Shown here in pieces: positions 47,029-58,827 of a stretch of 64,000 bases of DNA. The notes under the pieces are model-generated. The model was not told the DNA's origin. It saw only the letters and a program-made list of their open reading frames with translations, and ran no database searches. The number at the start of each line of letters is the position of its first letter. The stretch's first letter is position 1. The position numbers were made by a program, and so were the translations under genes. Source of the DNA: Dryocosmus kuriphilus (lineage: Eukaryota; Arthropoda; Insecta; Hymenoptera; Cynipidae); the NCBI GenBank assembly GCA_038277395.1, contig CM076190.1:252623989-252687988 (forward strand), read 5' to 3'.

Positions 47029-49285
47029 GTCCAGGCATTCCGGCACCTGCATAATACGAAACCTGTAAAAATTGTAAAGGGGTATTAGCCTTTGAGAAAA
47101 GGTGGGGAATATGATACTGAACGGGGAAGTGGGTCGTCCAATGAAAAAAGAGGCTGCGTGGATAAGCAATCAGCGAAAAACAGGTAAAAAAATCGTTTTT
47201 TAATTTTTTGATGCGGAAAGTTTATGTGAAAGTTAATGTTACTTTTCCCTTTTTCGGAGATAAAAATTCCCATGGAATGAGCCATTGTACGTTAAAATCG
47301 AATAAATAGTTTTTAGATTATTGCAAAAAAACCATTAAAATGAGCTATTTGTTAGGTAATTAATAATTGTTGCAGTTTGCAAGATAATCATTTTATGTAC
47401 CATAAAAAATGCGCACTTTGATACGAGAAAGGCACTGTCCAAATTTCAAACAAAAGTATCGATAAGTTTTTCTGTAAACGCTATTGTTGTAAAAAAAGAT
47501 GTTTAATTGAAAATTAATTTCTTACCCGTAGAGAAATCAAACAGCTGCCAACAAGGGCTCAATCGTTTCTCTAAGAGTTGTAATTTAACTTAGGTGTACT
47601 GGCCTGATCAAATTTTGAATTTTAATTGTTTCAAAATCACTCTGAACTTGAGCCTCCGAAATACGTTATAAACAAATAGAATATCTTTTGCTGTGTACCA
47701 TATTGTTTTTTTCAAATACCATTATCATGAAGCTGCAGTTTTTCCCGACACTGTTCAAAAAAAAACGAACTCTCGAAGTGTAGTAGGAGCCGAGATATTT
47801 TTTTCTTCTTATAAAAATCACCAGTCGTTGAATTATTGATATTAAGGGACGAAATTTCGACGGATGTCTTCAGGATAAATTGAGCTTTATTATTAAAAAT
47901 CTTGCTTTGAATATCATTGAAATATCTTATACATATTCATTTTCAAACGTGAGAGAATATTCTTTTTTTCAAGAAATGTGCACGACCCAGTGGTGGGGGA
48001 AGAGAGCGAGCGAGCTTGGACGAAAATCGTCGCGCGACTTCAAATTGAAATCTAGCCAATATTTTGCATTTTCTAGACAAGTTGTGGACAGAATTTCATT
48101 ATTTCTTTTTTAATTTGGGGTAGCTTGACGAAATATCGACTTCTGCTGAACCACTTTACGTAAAAAATTATTAGATTCTCATCAGAGAAGGTATTAATAG
48201 ATTTATGTAAAATTTGACCCCCCAGTTTTCATCAAATCTCCACCACGTTTTGAGACCCCCTGAGTGAGAAAAAACGATTTTTACGACGGTGTCTCTCTGT
48301 CTGTTGTTGTCGTCGTCGTCGTTGTTGCCGGCGCGAAAAAATTCCTGTGGACAAATCAATTTTCAGCGCACAATTTTCAACCGATTTGCAAGTTTTTTTT
48401 TAAAAATCAAAGCTTATAAAATTGTGCATAGGACCACGGTTCGAACTTTAACGAAATTTGTGTGCAAAATTTTTTATTTAACAAAAAAATGAATAAAAAA
48501 TTAATTTTGTCATTTCATGGTTGCCACTTTGTTCGAAATTTTTTTAATGACTCTAGATGGTCAGAGTCCAGGTAGAAACTCATTAGAAATGTGTTCTATG
48601 AGTTTCAGCTGCGTAACAAACTTTTTCGCATTGTTGTAAACAAATAAGTGAACAAAAGTTATATTTGCTTAATTTGCGATAATAAAGTACTTCTGACCGA
48701 CATTTTTTGAAGAAAATGGAAGAAAAGAATGTTTAACTAAAATTAGAAAAAGTTAAATATTAATTATTAATTGTTTATAACAATTTAATAAACAAATTTC
48801 TGACTATGCTATTTTCCAGTAGAAACATTTCGTTCTTTCTAAGAGAATTAAATGATAATATCTTGCCAATGGTCATCCACTGTAATGATTTGCTTCTAGC
48901 CAACAATTGTATATTATTTAAACAAAATTAATAAACAAGTGCATCATTCGTCCATTTTACAATAGATAAGTTTTTTTTTTCTTTATCAGAATCAACTACA
49001 ATTCTTTTACTGATGATAATTTAATATAAATTTTGTACTTTTTAAAAACAATAGTCCATTATTTAAACAAATTTAATAAACAAATGTATAATTCCACCAT
49101 TTTTCAGTAGATAAGTTTCGTTTCTTCGTCATAATCATCTGCAAATCTTTCACTGATGATCATTTATCATAGATGTTGTACTTTTTAAAAACAATTATTG
49201 ATTATTTGAACAAAATTAATGAACAAATGTACTGTTCTGACATTTAGCAGATTATTTTCGTTTCTTTATCAAAATCAACCATGAA
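47029..49285. repeat. Left long inverted arm of element G (~2.25 kb)
   Basis: It matches the right arm in inverse. It includes GACACCGTCGT-type and (GTT/GTC)n sequence at 48300-48330 and, at 48785-49275, about 3.5 tandem units of roughly 130-150 bp marked by AATAAACAAATG and CGTTTCTTTATCA. Confidence 0.85.
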
Positions 49286-49666
49286 TAACTCCCCAATTGT
49301 CCAAGTAGTCGCGCTTCTTTTGTTTTTCGATCTTCATTTGTTTTCTGACTGACGATTGTCGTTTGTTGCGTTTAATTTGATTACAATCTTCATTTCTTTC
49401 TTCTGCCTTTATTTTGACTACGATCTTCATTTGTTTCTTCTGTGTTTTACTTCGAATATTTACCACTTTGATACAACTTCGTGAGGCGTTACTGTCATTT
49501 GGTGTTTATCATTCGTACATAAGTGCTCCTTAGTGTATTTTATTATTTTCTGTTGCATTCGTTGTTCGTGATTCGTTTGATCATTCGAAAATACCCTTGT
49601 TCTTACTAATTTGAATAGTAATCCTGATTATTTTCTTTTGTCTTCCTGGCTACGTTTGCATCACTC

Positions 49667-51634
49667 TTGTCAGTCGTGGATTCTATTGAAATAATCAACA
49701 GAGAACTATTCGATGTTTTGGTACGTTCTAGTTCTAAAACTGATGAGGTGTTAGTTAATTATTTGAAGGACAATCATCGTCTGTCCTCGACTTTCGAAGG
49801 ATTAGTTCGAGACAGAATTGTGAAATATTTTTTACCAGCTTTTCGTAAAAGATGGAGAACTTCTAGTTATAATAACGACATTTTTGGCCAGAAAAACAAA
49901 AGCTGGTTGGAAGCTACATTTTTAGTTTCTCAAGCATCTACTTCGCAACCCAGAAGAACAAAGAGCGTTGAAGAATGTTCTCAAAAAACCAAAAAAAGAA
50001 GGTTTGAAATGTTGAAAAAAAATGTTACAAAGAACGATAATAATGTATTGCAAAACATGCAAACTTTCGACCAAAAAACCGCAAATGAAATTCTAAAGAA
50101 AGGCGTTTTAAACATGCCAAGTGACATAACATCAGATCCAACAGATATGGAAATAGTATCATCACAAGAAGACAAATTAATACCGTTTTCTGATGACGAA
50201 GCGCTTGCGCTTTTTACTGATTTAAAATTAACGAAGAGTAGTAAATATGAACTACTCAGGAAACGTTTTAGGGATAAAAATGCTGACATTCTTCCACCGT
50301 ACAAAACGATCACAAAGACCAAAGAACAGTGCTATCCACCAAATTCTGCAATAATAGTCAGCGAAAAAGGTGCTACTCTTAAACTTCAAGAACTACTTGA
50401 TCATACCGCGAAAAGAATATTCAAAATTAAAGATATCGAACCACCCGACGAAACGAAAAGGTTAAACGTGAAAGTGAAGTACGGTTGTGGTGGCACGTCT
50501 GGCATAGATATATACCAACATAAATCAGAAAATTCAACAACTTTAACGTCAAGTCTCTTTTTAATGTCAATGGTACCTCTTTGCATTACAACATCAGATG
50601 AAGTAACAAAAGTTTGGCAAAATCTGCGGCCTTCTTCTCCAAATTCTTGTCTGCCTATCTTGTTTCATTATGAACAGGAGACAAAAGAGAAAATTTTAAC
50701 TGAATTAGGAGATATGAAAAAAACCAAATCAAGCGATTGAAGCCTGGAAAAATCATCTTGAATGGAAGCACTTATTTTGTTGAATATGAGCTCATTTGCA
50801 CCATTATTGATGGAAAAGTGTGCCAAGTCATCACTCAAACGTTTTCTTCCTCTAACCGCACTATTTGTGGAGCAAAGCCTTCAGAAATGAACCACTTGAA
50901 AGTTGTTCAAACTAAGGAAGAAAATGTGGATGCATTTCAATATGGATTACAAACCTTGCATGCTTGGATACGATTCATGGAATGCATCCTCCACATTTCT
51001 TACCGATTGACGTTTCAACAGTGGGCCTGTAAAACAAAAGAGCAGAAAGAAGTCCCTGAGGAGAGAAGGAGACATATTCAAAATGAAATTCGCAAGCACC
51101 TTGGATTAATCGTGGATATAGTTAAGCAAGGTTCTGGTACCACAAATGATGGAAACACGGCTCGCAAGTTTTTCGAAAATTATGTAAAGGTAAGTGAGAT
51201 TACTGACATTGACATGAATTTAATAAAAAAACTTATACATTATATTACAAGTTCTGGCTTGCGGTAAAGCTATCCATACTGGACACTTCCATGAATTTGC
51301 CACTGAGACTGCTGAGCTTTATGTGGACAAGTACAGCTGGTACTTCATGCCTGCATCTATGCACAAAGTGCTAGTTCACGGCGCAAAAATAATTGAATCT
51401 TCTGTTGTACCCATTGGTAAATTATCAGAAGAGGCTCAAGAAGCGAGAAACAAATATTATAAGAGATGCAGAGAAAACAACACCAGGAAGACATCAGCGG
51501 TTCGTATGAATGAGGATATCCTGCATTTCTTATTAGTTCCTGCAGATCCCTACTTGCAAAGTTTAAGAACTGATTTTCCGAAAGTCGCGCGACCCTTGCT
51601 TCGAGAAGCCCAGGCACTCCTCCTTTATGCTTAA
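49667..51634 (+). pseudogene. RAG1/Transib-like transposase of element G, frameshifted
   Basis: The frame opens near 49667 without a clear ATG; GTGGAT at 49676 may be a changed ATGGAT. Blocks resemble the RAG1 core in order. YGCGGTSG with SSLFLMSMVPL corresponds to the CDGMGD region around RAG1 D600, but here the Asp is Gly (GGT). RTICGAKPSEMN matches the zinc CxLC site. GLQTLHAWIRFMEC then EERRRHIQNEIRKHLGL and NDGNTARKFF follow. SEEAQEARNKYYKRCRENN aligns with the RAG1 E962 region. Frames shift in the A7 run near 50717 and near 51262. The C-terminus ends at 51634. Family assignment is by eye. Confidence 0.75.
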
Positions 51635-51732
51635 AAAGTAAAGTCGTTTATCAAAATTGTTCGAATAATGGATTGTTATATATAAAAGCACAATATCCAT
51701 AACCTAAGACCATTATGGAGATATACATTGAT

Positions 51733-51990
51733 GTGCGAAGCTGTCCACTAGGGGTGATTGCTAGAGAGATTGATCAGCGACCTGGGTCGGAGCTGTGTTG
51801 TGGGATTAGTGTGTTGTTTGAATGAACAGCATGCGACTTCTGGATCGATCTATAGTCTATACGTTCCAATACATACTGCCTTCCTTCTTCAACCATATAA
51901 TTTTTCTATTTATAGGTAATATAACGAAGCTGGAAACGAAAGAGGTTATGCTTATCCCGAAAGGGAAATGGCTTAATGGTATAATAATAA
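51733..51990 (+). mobile_element. LINE 3'-UTR fragment inserted in element G
   Basis: It matches the reverse complement of 44335-44580 over its length (GGATCGATCTATAGTCTA, GAGATTGATCAGCGACC) and ends CTTAATGGTATAATAATAATAA, the LINE's 3' tail. It is a heavily 5'-truncated insertion between the transposase and the right arm. Confidence 0.82.
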
Positions 51991-52950
51991 TAATGATAAT
52001 TCTGCTGAAGAAACGAAAATAATCTGCTAAAAATGTCAGAACTATACATTTGGTTATTAACTTTGTTTAAATAATTAATAATTGTTTTTAAAAAGTACAA
52101 CATCTATGATAAATGATCATCAGTGAAAGATTTGTAGATGATTATGACGAAGAAACGAAACTTATCTACTGAAAAATGATTTAATTATAGATTTGTTTAT
52201 TAAGTTTGTTTAAATAATGAACTATTGTTTTAAAAAGTACAAAAATGTATAGTAAATAATCATCAGTAAAAGAATTGTAGTTGATTCTGATAAAGAAAAA
52301 AAACTTTTCTATTGTAAAAAGGACGAATGATGCATTTGTTTATTAATTTCATTTAAATAATATACAATTGTTGTCTAGAAGCAAACTATTACAGTGGATG
52401 ACCACTGGCAAGATATTGTCATTTGATTCTCTTACAAAGAACGAAATGTTTCTATTGGAAAATAGCATAGTCAGGAATTTGTTTATTAAATTGTTATTAA
52501 CAATTAATAATTAACATTTAACTTTTTCCAAATTTAGATAAACATTCTTTTCTTCCATTTTCTTAAAAATGTCGGTCAAAAGTACTTTATTATCGCAAAC
52601 TAAACAGATATAACTTTTGTTCACTTATTTGTTTACAATAATGCTAAAAAGTTTGTTACGCAGCTGACACTCATAGAACGCATTTCTAATGAGTTTCTAC
52701 CTGGACTCTGACCATCTAAAGTCAGATAAAAAAATTTCGAACAAAATGGCAACCATGAAATGACAAAATTTATTTTTTATTCATTTTGTTTGTTAAATAA
52801 AAAATTTTGCACACAACTTTCGTTAAAGTTCGAACCGTGGACCTATGCACAATTTTATAAACTTCTATCTAAAAAGAAAAAATTTGCAAATTGGTTGAAA
52901 ATTGTGGGCTGAAAATTGATTTGTCCACAAGAACTTTTTTTGCCCCACTG

Positions 52951-55058
52951 TGCGTCGTCGTTGTCGTCGTCGTCGTCATCGGCGTCTGTTCCCACGATTT
53001 AAAAAAATCCATTTTCCGGCTAAACTATGCGAGATAGAAAGAAAATAGTTTAGTATAAAATTGTTCACTTCGAAGAAATGTACCAATTTTGTTTCAACCC
53101 CCTTTTTCAATAAAATGCACCGGTTTTGCTTTAATCGAGAAAATGTTATAAAAAATAAAAAACTGTGGTTTCCCGCCATATATTGATATTGAACAATTTT
53201 TCTAAATGTTTATCATAGTCTATACATATATAAAAATTTTATTACATTTTTATAAACAACAATTATCTGACCTTTTATTACACTTCGTAACGTAAGCTTT
53301 CGAAATGTACTTTAAAACCTATTTTTATTGTAAACGAATTAGAATTAATAACAATTTGATTATTTAATCACCACCTTGAATCTTTTTTGAAAAATATAAT
53401 TTTGTTCTTTGTTCTCTCATCTACAAAATCCATTTTACCAAAAAGTGGGGTTTCTGTTAGTTTGGAAGATATTAAATATTTTCGAGCGCAAGTCACGCAG
53501 TGCGCTCGAAGTCGAAGCTTGTCAGAACTTGCAAAAAAGCTCACCGCAGTTTGAATGTGATGTGCAACGACATTCACGAGTGTGCTGTTCTATTGTGAAC
53601 AGGCTTATGAGTTTCGCTCAATTCTTGTGTGTGATAAATACTGTTGTACAGAAAGTGCGTGCATTTTATATGAAGTTTATACAATTGCTCATCGGTTTAA
53701 AGCAATCTTCATGGAAAAATAAATATTTGACTACTGAAACTGGATAAATAGTAAGTATTATACTTTCTATAAAGTACAATTATCATTGTTGTAAGTAATT
53801 CAAAACGCTTTTTGTAAATCCATTCGCAAAATTTTGGTTCATTTATTGAAACTGAACAAACTATAATTAGAATAATAATATATATTTATTTATAATATTT
53901 ACTATATATTAATATTCCATTTAATATTTAATATATTTATTACATATAATATATTTAATATATTTAACCGGAAAAATGTCTGCTGACGGTTTAAAACCTC
54001 ATTTAACCGAAGAATCACTAATTCCGCATGACTTGTTACATATAATCAGTTGTAGCTGTCAAAGTGGATGTAAATCGAAATTTGTAGCTGCAGAAATCAT
54101 GGTATGCTCTGTACAGAGCTGTGTTCTGGTTGTCAAGGAGAAACTTGCTCAAACGTAGAGAAATTTATTATAAGTGACGACACGTTCAGTCTATATGATA
54201 CTGATGAAACTGATGACAACGATAAAGCAAATGAAAATCCTGAGGAATTCATTAAAAATGAGGAAATTTCGGAGACGGACTGTGGTCCAGATGATAGCGA
54301 TAGGGGTGATGATAGTGAAGATGAATGTCCAATAGAGGAAAAAAGGAGAAGGCTGGCTTAAGATAAGTTACTTATAATTATTGTAAATAGTATTGCTCAT
54401 ACTGTAAATAAATGATATTTCAAAGAATATGCTGAAAATAAATATGCTGAAATGAATATAAATGAATATAATGAATACAATGAATGTAATTAATATAATT
54501 AATATAATGACTATGCTGAAAAATGGGTTTCTTTATATTTAATAACATATTTTACGAATTACTCGAAACCTATGCGTCTTTACCAAAAAATGATAGAAAA
54601 AAAAAGGCGTATACCTTTTTGACGTGAACAACTTTGCTGCTTATGTTTTTTTCTTAACTTGCATATTTTGGCGGAAAATTAAAATTTTTGATTTTTAATA
54701 ACGTTTTCTCGATTAAAACAAAAACCATGCATTGTATCAAAAAAATGGTTAGAGCAAACTTTGTAGATCTTTTTGAGTTGAACAACTTTGTTTGTTGTAA
54801 TTTTCTTGTATGTTTAATAATTTGGCGGAACCTCACAGTTTTTTATTTTTATAAAATTTTCTCGATTAAAGCAAAACGGGTGCACTTTATTGAAAAATAG
54901 ATAAAACAAAATTTCTAGATTTTTTCAAAGTGAACAATTTTATACTGCACTACTTTTTTTTTTGTATCTTGCATAGTTTAGCCGGAAAATGGATTTTTTT
55001 AAATCGTGGGAACAGACGCCGACGCCGACGACGACGACGACGACAACGACGACGGGCA
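52951..55058 (+). mobile_element. Element H: ~2.1-kb DNA element with trinucleotide-rich ends
   Basis: The ends are inverted: GTCGTCGTTGTCGTCGTCGT at the left and its complement at the right, then GGCGTCTGTTCCCACG and the run to CCGGCTAAACTATGC (52981-53030 against 54971-55020). On the left the trinucleotide run has the opposite strand sense to that expected for element G, so it belongs to H. No target duplication can be read in this low-complexity context. Subrepeats of about 160 bp with TTGCATAGTTTAGC lie at 54640-54980. Confidence 0.72.
53976..54361 (+). pseudogene. Cysteine-rich (CXC-like) C-terminal fragment of a transposon protein
   Basis: The first part reads LIPHDLLHIISCSCQSGCKS. After a one-base shift near 54082 it continues CSCRNHGMLCTELCSGCQGE, then TCSNVEKF. 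This CxCxxGC...CxCR..GL.C...C..C.G..C.N pattern is the zinc-binding tail that I know from repetitive, transposon-associated proteins. An acidic tail ends at EKRRRLA (54361). I cannot find the rest of the protein, so it is probably a deletion derivative. Confidence 0.6.
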
Positions 55059-56371
55059 TCGACAACAAGGACGACGACGATAACGGCGACGACGACAACG
55101 ACAACAGACAGAGAGACACCGTCGTAAAAATCGTTTTTTCTCAATCAGGGGGTCTCGAAACGTGGAGATTTGATGAAAACTGGGGGGTCAAATTTTACAT
55201 AAATTTATAAATACCTTCTCTGATGAGAATCTAATAATTTTTTTACGTAAAGTGGTTCAGCAGAAGTCGATATTTCGTCAAGCTACCCCAAATTAAAAAG
55301 AAAATAATGAAATTCTGTCCACAACTTGTCGAGAAAATGCAAAATATTGGCTAGATTTCAATTTGAAGTCGCGCGACGATTTTCGTCCAAGCTCGCTCGC
55401 TCTCTTCCCCCACCACTGTGTCGTGCACATTTCTTGAAAACAAGAATATTCTCTCACGTTTGAAAATGAATATGTATAAGATATTTCAATGATATTCAAA
55501 GCAAGATTTTTAATAATGAGCCTCAATTTATCCTGAAGACATCCGTCGCAATTTCGTCCCTTAATATCAATAATTGAACGACTGGTGATTTTTAGAAAAA
55601 AAAAATATATCTCGGCTCCTACTACACTTAGAGAGTTCGTTTTTTTTGAAAAATGTCGGGGAAAACTGCGGCTTCACGATAATGGTATTTGCAAAAAATA
55701 ATATAGTACACAGAAAAATATATTCTATTTGTTTATAACGTATTTCGGAGGCTCAAGTTTAGAGTGATTTTTAAACAATTAAAATTCAAAATTTGATCAG
55801 GCCAGTTCACCTGAGTTAAATTAAAACTCTTAGAGAAAAGATTGAGCTATTGTTGGCAGCTGTGTGATTTATTTACGGGCAAGAAATTAATTTTCGATTA
55901 AACATCTTTTTTAACAACAATAGCGTTTACAGAAAAACTTATCAATATTTTTGTTTAAAACTTGAACAGTACCTTTTTCGCATCAAAGTACGTATTTTTT
56001 ATGGTACATAAAATGATTATCTTGCAAATTTCAACAATTATTAATTACCTAACAAATAGCTCATTTTAATGGTTTTTTTGCAATAACTTAAAAACTATTT
56101 ATTCGATTTTAACGTACGATGGCTCATTCCGTGGGCATTTTTATCGCCGAAAAAGGGTAAAAGTAACATTAACATGCACATAAATTTTCCACATCAAAAA
56201 ATTAAAAAACAATTTTCTTACCTGTTTTTCGCTGATTGCTTATCCACGCAGCCTTTTTTTTTTCATTGGACGACCCATTTTCCCGTTCAGTATCATATTC
56301 CCCACCTTTCCTCAAAGGCTAATACCCCTTTACAATTTGTCCCTACGATTCTGCTATATTGCCTGGACTAA

Positions 56372-57061
56372 ATGGATAAAAATACCGAACAAAGAAGTTG
56401 TCTCAAATTTTGCATTGCAAATGGAATTTCGTGTGCGGAATCGCTGAAAATGTTGGAGAGGGCTTACGGTGAATCGACTTTATCAAAAATACGCACATAT
56501 GAGTGGTACAGTGTATTCAAAAGTGGTCGAGATATGGTGGAAGATTTGCCCCGCTCTAGGCGGCCATCAACGCCTTTATCTGAGGATGACATCGCTAAAG
56601 TGAAGAAATGGTGACTGATAATCGTCATTTAAGTTTAAGAGAGATAGCCGCTGAACTTTCTGTGTCTCACGAATCAGTTCGTACCATTCTAAGCGATTGT
56701 TTGGACATGAAACGCGTTGCTGCTCGACTAGTTTTTGCACCACGATAACGCACCATCTCACAAAGCTATCATTGTGAACGAATTTCTAGCCAAAAACTCA
56801 ACGAATGTCATCGAGCTACCACCATATTCACCTGATATGGCTCCGGCCGACTTTTTTCTCCTTCCAAAACTCAAATTGCCGCTCCGAGGCACCCGTTTGC
56901 AGTCGATAGAAGCCATAAAAGAGAATTTACGGCGAAAACTGAAGTCGATTCCGGAAAATGAATTTAAAAAATGTTTTGGTGATTCGATTATTCGTTGGTA
57001 TAAGTGTATTGTTTCCGAAGAGGCCTGCATTGAAGGCGATAAAATAAATTGTGATGAATAA
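56372..57061 (+). pseudogene. Mariner transposase, core deleted
   Basis: ATG 56372 gives MDKNTEQRSCLKFCIANG, then ERAYGESTLSKIRTYEWYSV, RSRRPSTPLSEDDIAKVKKW and a TGA. The HTH continues in another frame as NRHLSLREIAAELSVSHESV and LDMKRVAARL. Here it jumps directly to HHDNAPSHKAI, so about 350 bp with the first catalytic Asp are missing. The rest is intact: PPYSPDMAPADFFLLPKLK to the stop at 57061. Element G inserted 2 bp upstream of its ATG. Confidence 0.88.
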
Positions 57062-57114
57062 TAAATAGTTTGTCTTTTATTGACTGATTCCCGGTACTTT
57101 CTTGACAGAATGTA

Positions 57115-58827
57115 TAGTGAAAAACTAAAAGTCTATTTACATAAAAACAGAGGGAACTATAATAAAGGCTTAGAAAACAAAAATTTAGAGGACGCATGGA
57201 GCATATAACGTAATATCATCTTCAAGTGTGCACCTGAAGTGTGTGGAAATGTTACTGTAGGTAGAGTGAATGGAGATGCTTGGTGGAAGGATGAAATTCG
57301 TGACGCAGTTAACGAGAAGAAGTAAGCATATCTAAGAGTGCATAATATATTACGTCTCAGAAATGAGGTGTGTACTAGGTTAAGAATCGATTATAGAAAT
57401 TAAAACAAAAAATCAAACAGGTTATTCAAAGAAAGTAAGGGTAAAATCAATGCGGAAGAAGATGGAAAAATGTAAACTGCTTTCGAAAGAAGTAAAGAGC
57501 AATTCTAGAAATGGGAAAAGAAAACTGGGAAAGGAATTAGTATTTATGTGTTGAACGTAATTGAGAATGCTGATGGTGATATGGTGTAGGCTACAGACAA
57601 TGCGAAGGATTGTGTAAATGCTTTCTCAGAGAAATTGTATGGAGGTGAAGATAAAGAGCATCACAACGGCGATAGCGAAGAAGGAACATTAGAAAATTAT
57701 ATTGAAGGTGACAAAGTAGGAATTAGCGTGTTCAGCACTAAAGGTGGTAGTTAAAAATCTGAAGAATGGCAAGGCTGCTGGTGTAGATGGAATTACGTCT
57801 GAAATGCTTAGAAGCGACGACGAACTTATGGTTTTGTGGTTGAGAAAATTGATGAACACGTGTGCTGTGAATCCAGAAGTTCCAAATGATTGGAGAAAGA
57901 AAATCATCGTTCCAATTTACAAAAGAAAGGGAGGCAAGGATGAATGGTCTAAATATAGAGCTATCAGCCTACTTAGTATCACACGAAAAGTATTTACCGA
58001 AATACTTTTTCGCAAAGTCATGGAAATAACGAAACACAAAATATGGGATATCCAATAAGGACAACTGAGTGACTGGTTTGATATCGGACAGGCAGTCGGT
58101 CAAGGTTACGTCATGTCGTTGTGGTTATTGAATACATATATGGATAAATGTCTACGTATGGTGCGCTTAGATATAAAGGTGTTGATATCGGAACAGTGAA
58201 GGTATATATTTCGACTTTTGCATACTATGAAGCGCGTATGGCAGAATCTGCGGAGAATATGCAGATAATGTTGCACAGACTGAACGAAAGCGCGAGGAGT
58301 TTGGTTTTCAAGATTAATGTAAGTAAAACAAAGGTTATCGTGTTCGAAAGAAGCGATGAGAAAACAGTATACAGTATTGCTCTAAACGGAGTGGGAATTG
58401 AACAAGTTGATCATTTCGTGTATCTGGGAAGCTTGCTTGCTGATGACGGAAATGTGGATAGAGAAATTTACATGCATATAGGCGAAGGTATTAGTGTCAC
58501 ACGAAGTGTAGGTCCCATTAGCAGAAGTAAAAGTATGGCAAATAAAGCCAAAATCGCAATATGTAACTGTGTACTTGAATCTACTCTGCTTTCAGTAATG
58601 AGTGGGTTCTGAAAGAATGAGGCATGGAAGAAAATCTGATGGACGATAGTGAAAGAAATTTGTTAAAATGTTTTAGGCATATTGAAAGCATGGATGAAGG
58701 ACATTTAACCATGCAAGTATATCTAGGAAAATTGAACGGTCACGCACCGGGAAGTAGATTGAGGAAAAAATGGGGTCAGTATATACGTGAATCAGACTCA
58801 CGAGCGGAAAGTTATAGAGAGCCATAG
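57115..58827 (+). pseudogene. LINE reverse transcriptase domain
   Basis: It reads WWKDEIRDAVNEKK (57285), LKNGKAAGVDGITSEMLRS (57755), VPNDWRKKIIVPIYKRKGG and YRAISLLSI. A deletion then removes the EQxGFR and motif A region. The catalytic F-A-D-D block reads FAYYEARMAES (58220), so both Asp are Tyr. It continues with KINVSKTKV, VYLGSLLADDG, then ERNLLKCFRHIESMDE and HAPGSRLRKKW. Several stops. It would reverse-transcribe the LINE RNA. Confidence 0.82.

Larger units (their letters stand above)
47029..56368 (+). mobile_element. Element G: ~9.3-kb DNA transposon with RAG1/Transib-like transposase
   Basis: The left end GTCCAGGCATTCCGGC and the right end, read inward as GTCCAGGCAATATAGC, are inverted repeats. 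After about 40 variable bases, over 2 kb of inverted arm follow with high identity (for example GTAAAGGGGTATTAGCCTTT at 47070 and its complement at 56310). TA flanks both sides, just before the mariner ATG (47027-47028 and 56369-56370); TTAA is a possible alternative reading. The core carries a RAG1-like gene. A LINE tail and element H are inserted in or next to the right arm. Transib ends begin with CAC and duplicate 5 bp, so the ends do not fit that superfamily. Confidence 0.8.
51995..56368. repeat. Right long inverted arm of element G, interrupted by element H
   Basis: 51995-52950 is inverted relative to 48330-49285, and 55060-56368 is inverted relative to 47029-48310. The 2.1-kb element H lies between. 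Matching tandem units are at 52010-52510. Confidence 0.85.
46831..57112 (+). mobile_element. Mariner, internally deleted, split by element G
   Basis: The left end CATTATGTCAAAAAAGTACC and the right end, read inward as CATTCTGTCAAGAAAGTACC, are inverted repeats, with TA at 46829-46830 and 57113-57114. Element G occupies 47029-56368, so the mariner itself is only about 940 bp because its transposase has lost the middle. Confidence 0.88.

Noticed and set aside
49981..50322. 113-codon minus-strand frame inside the RAG-like gene
   Set aside because: Antisense shadow of the transposase, rich in Ser/Phe/Leu from complementary Lys/Glu codons.
54950..55210. Arg/Thr- or Asp-rich ORFs across the trinucleotide repeat
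   Set aside because: They are translations of the (GAC)n microsatellite at the end of element H and arm sequence of element G.
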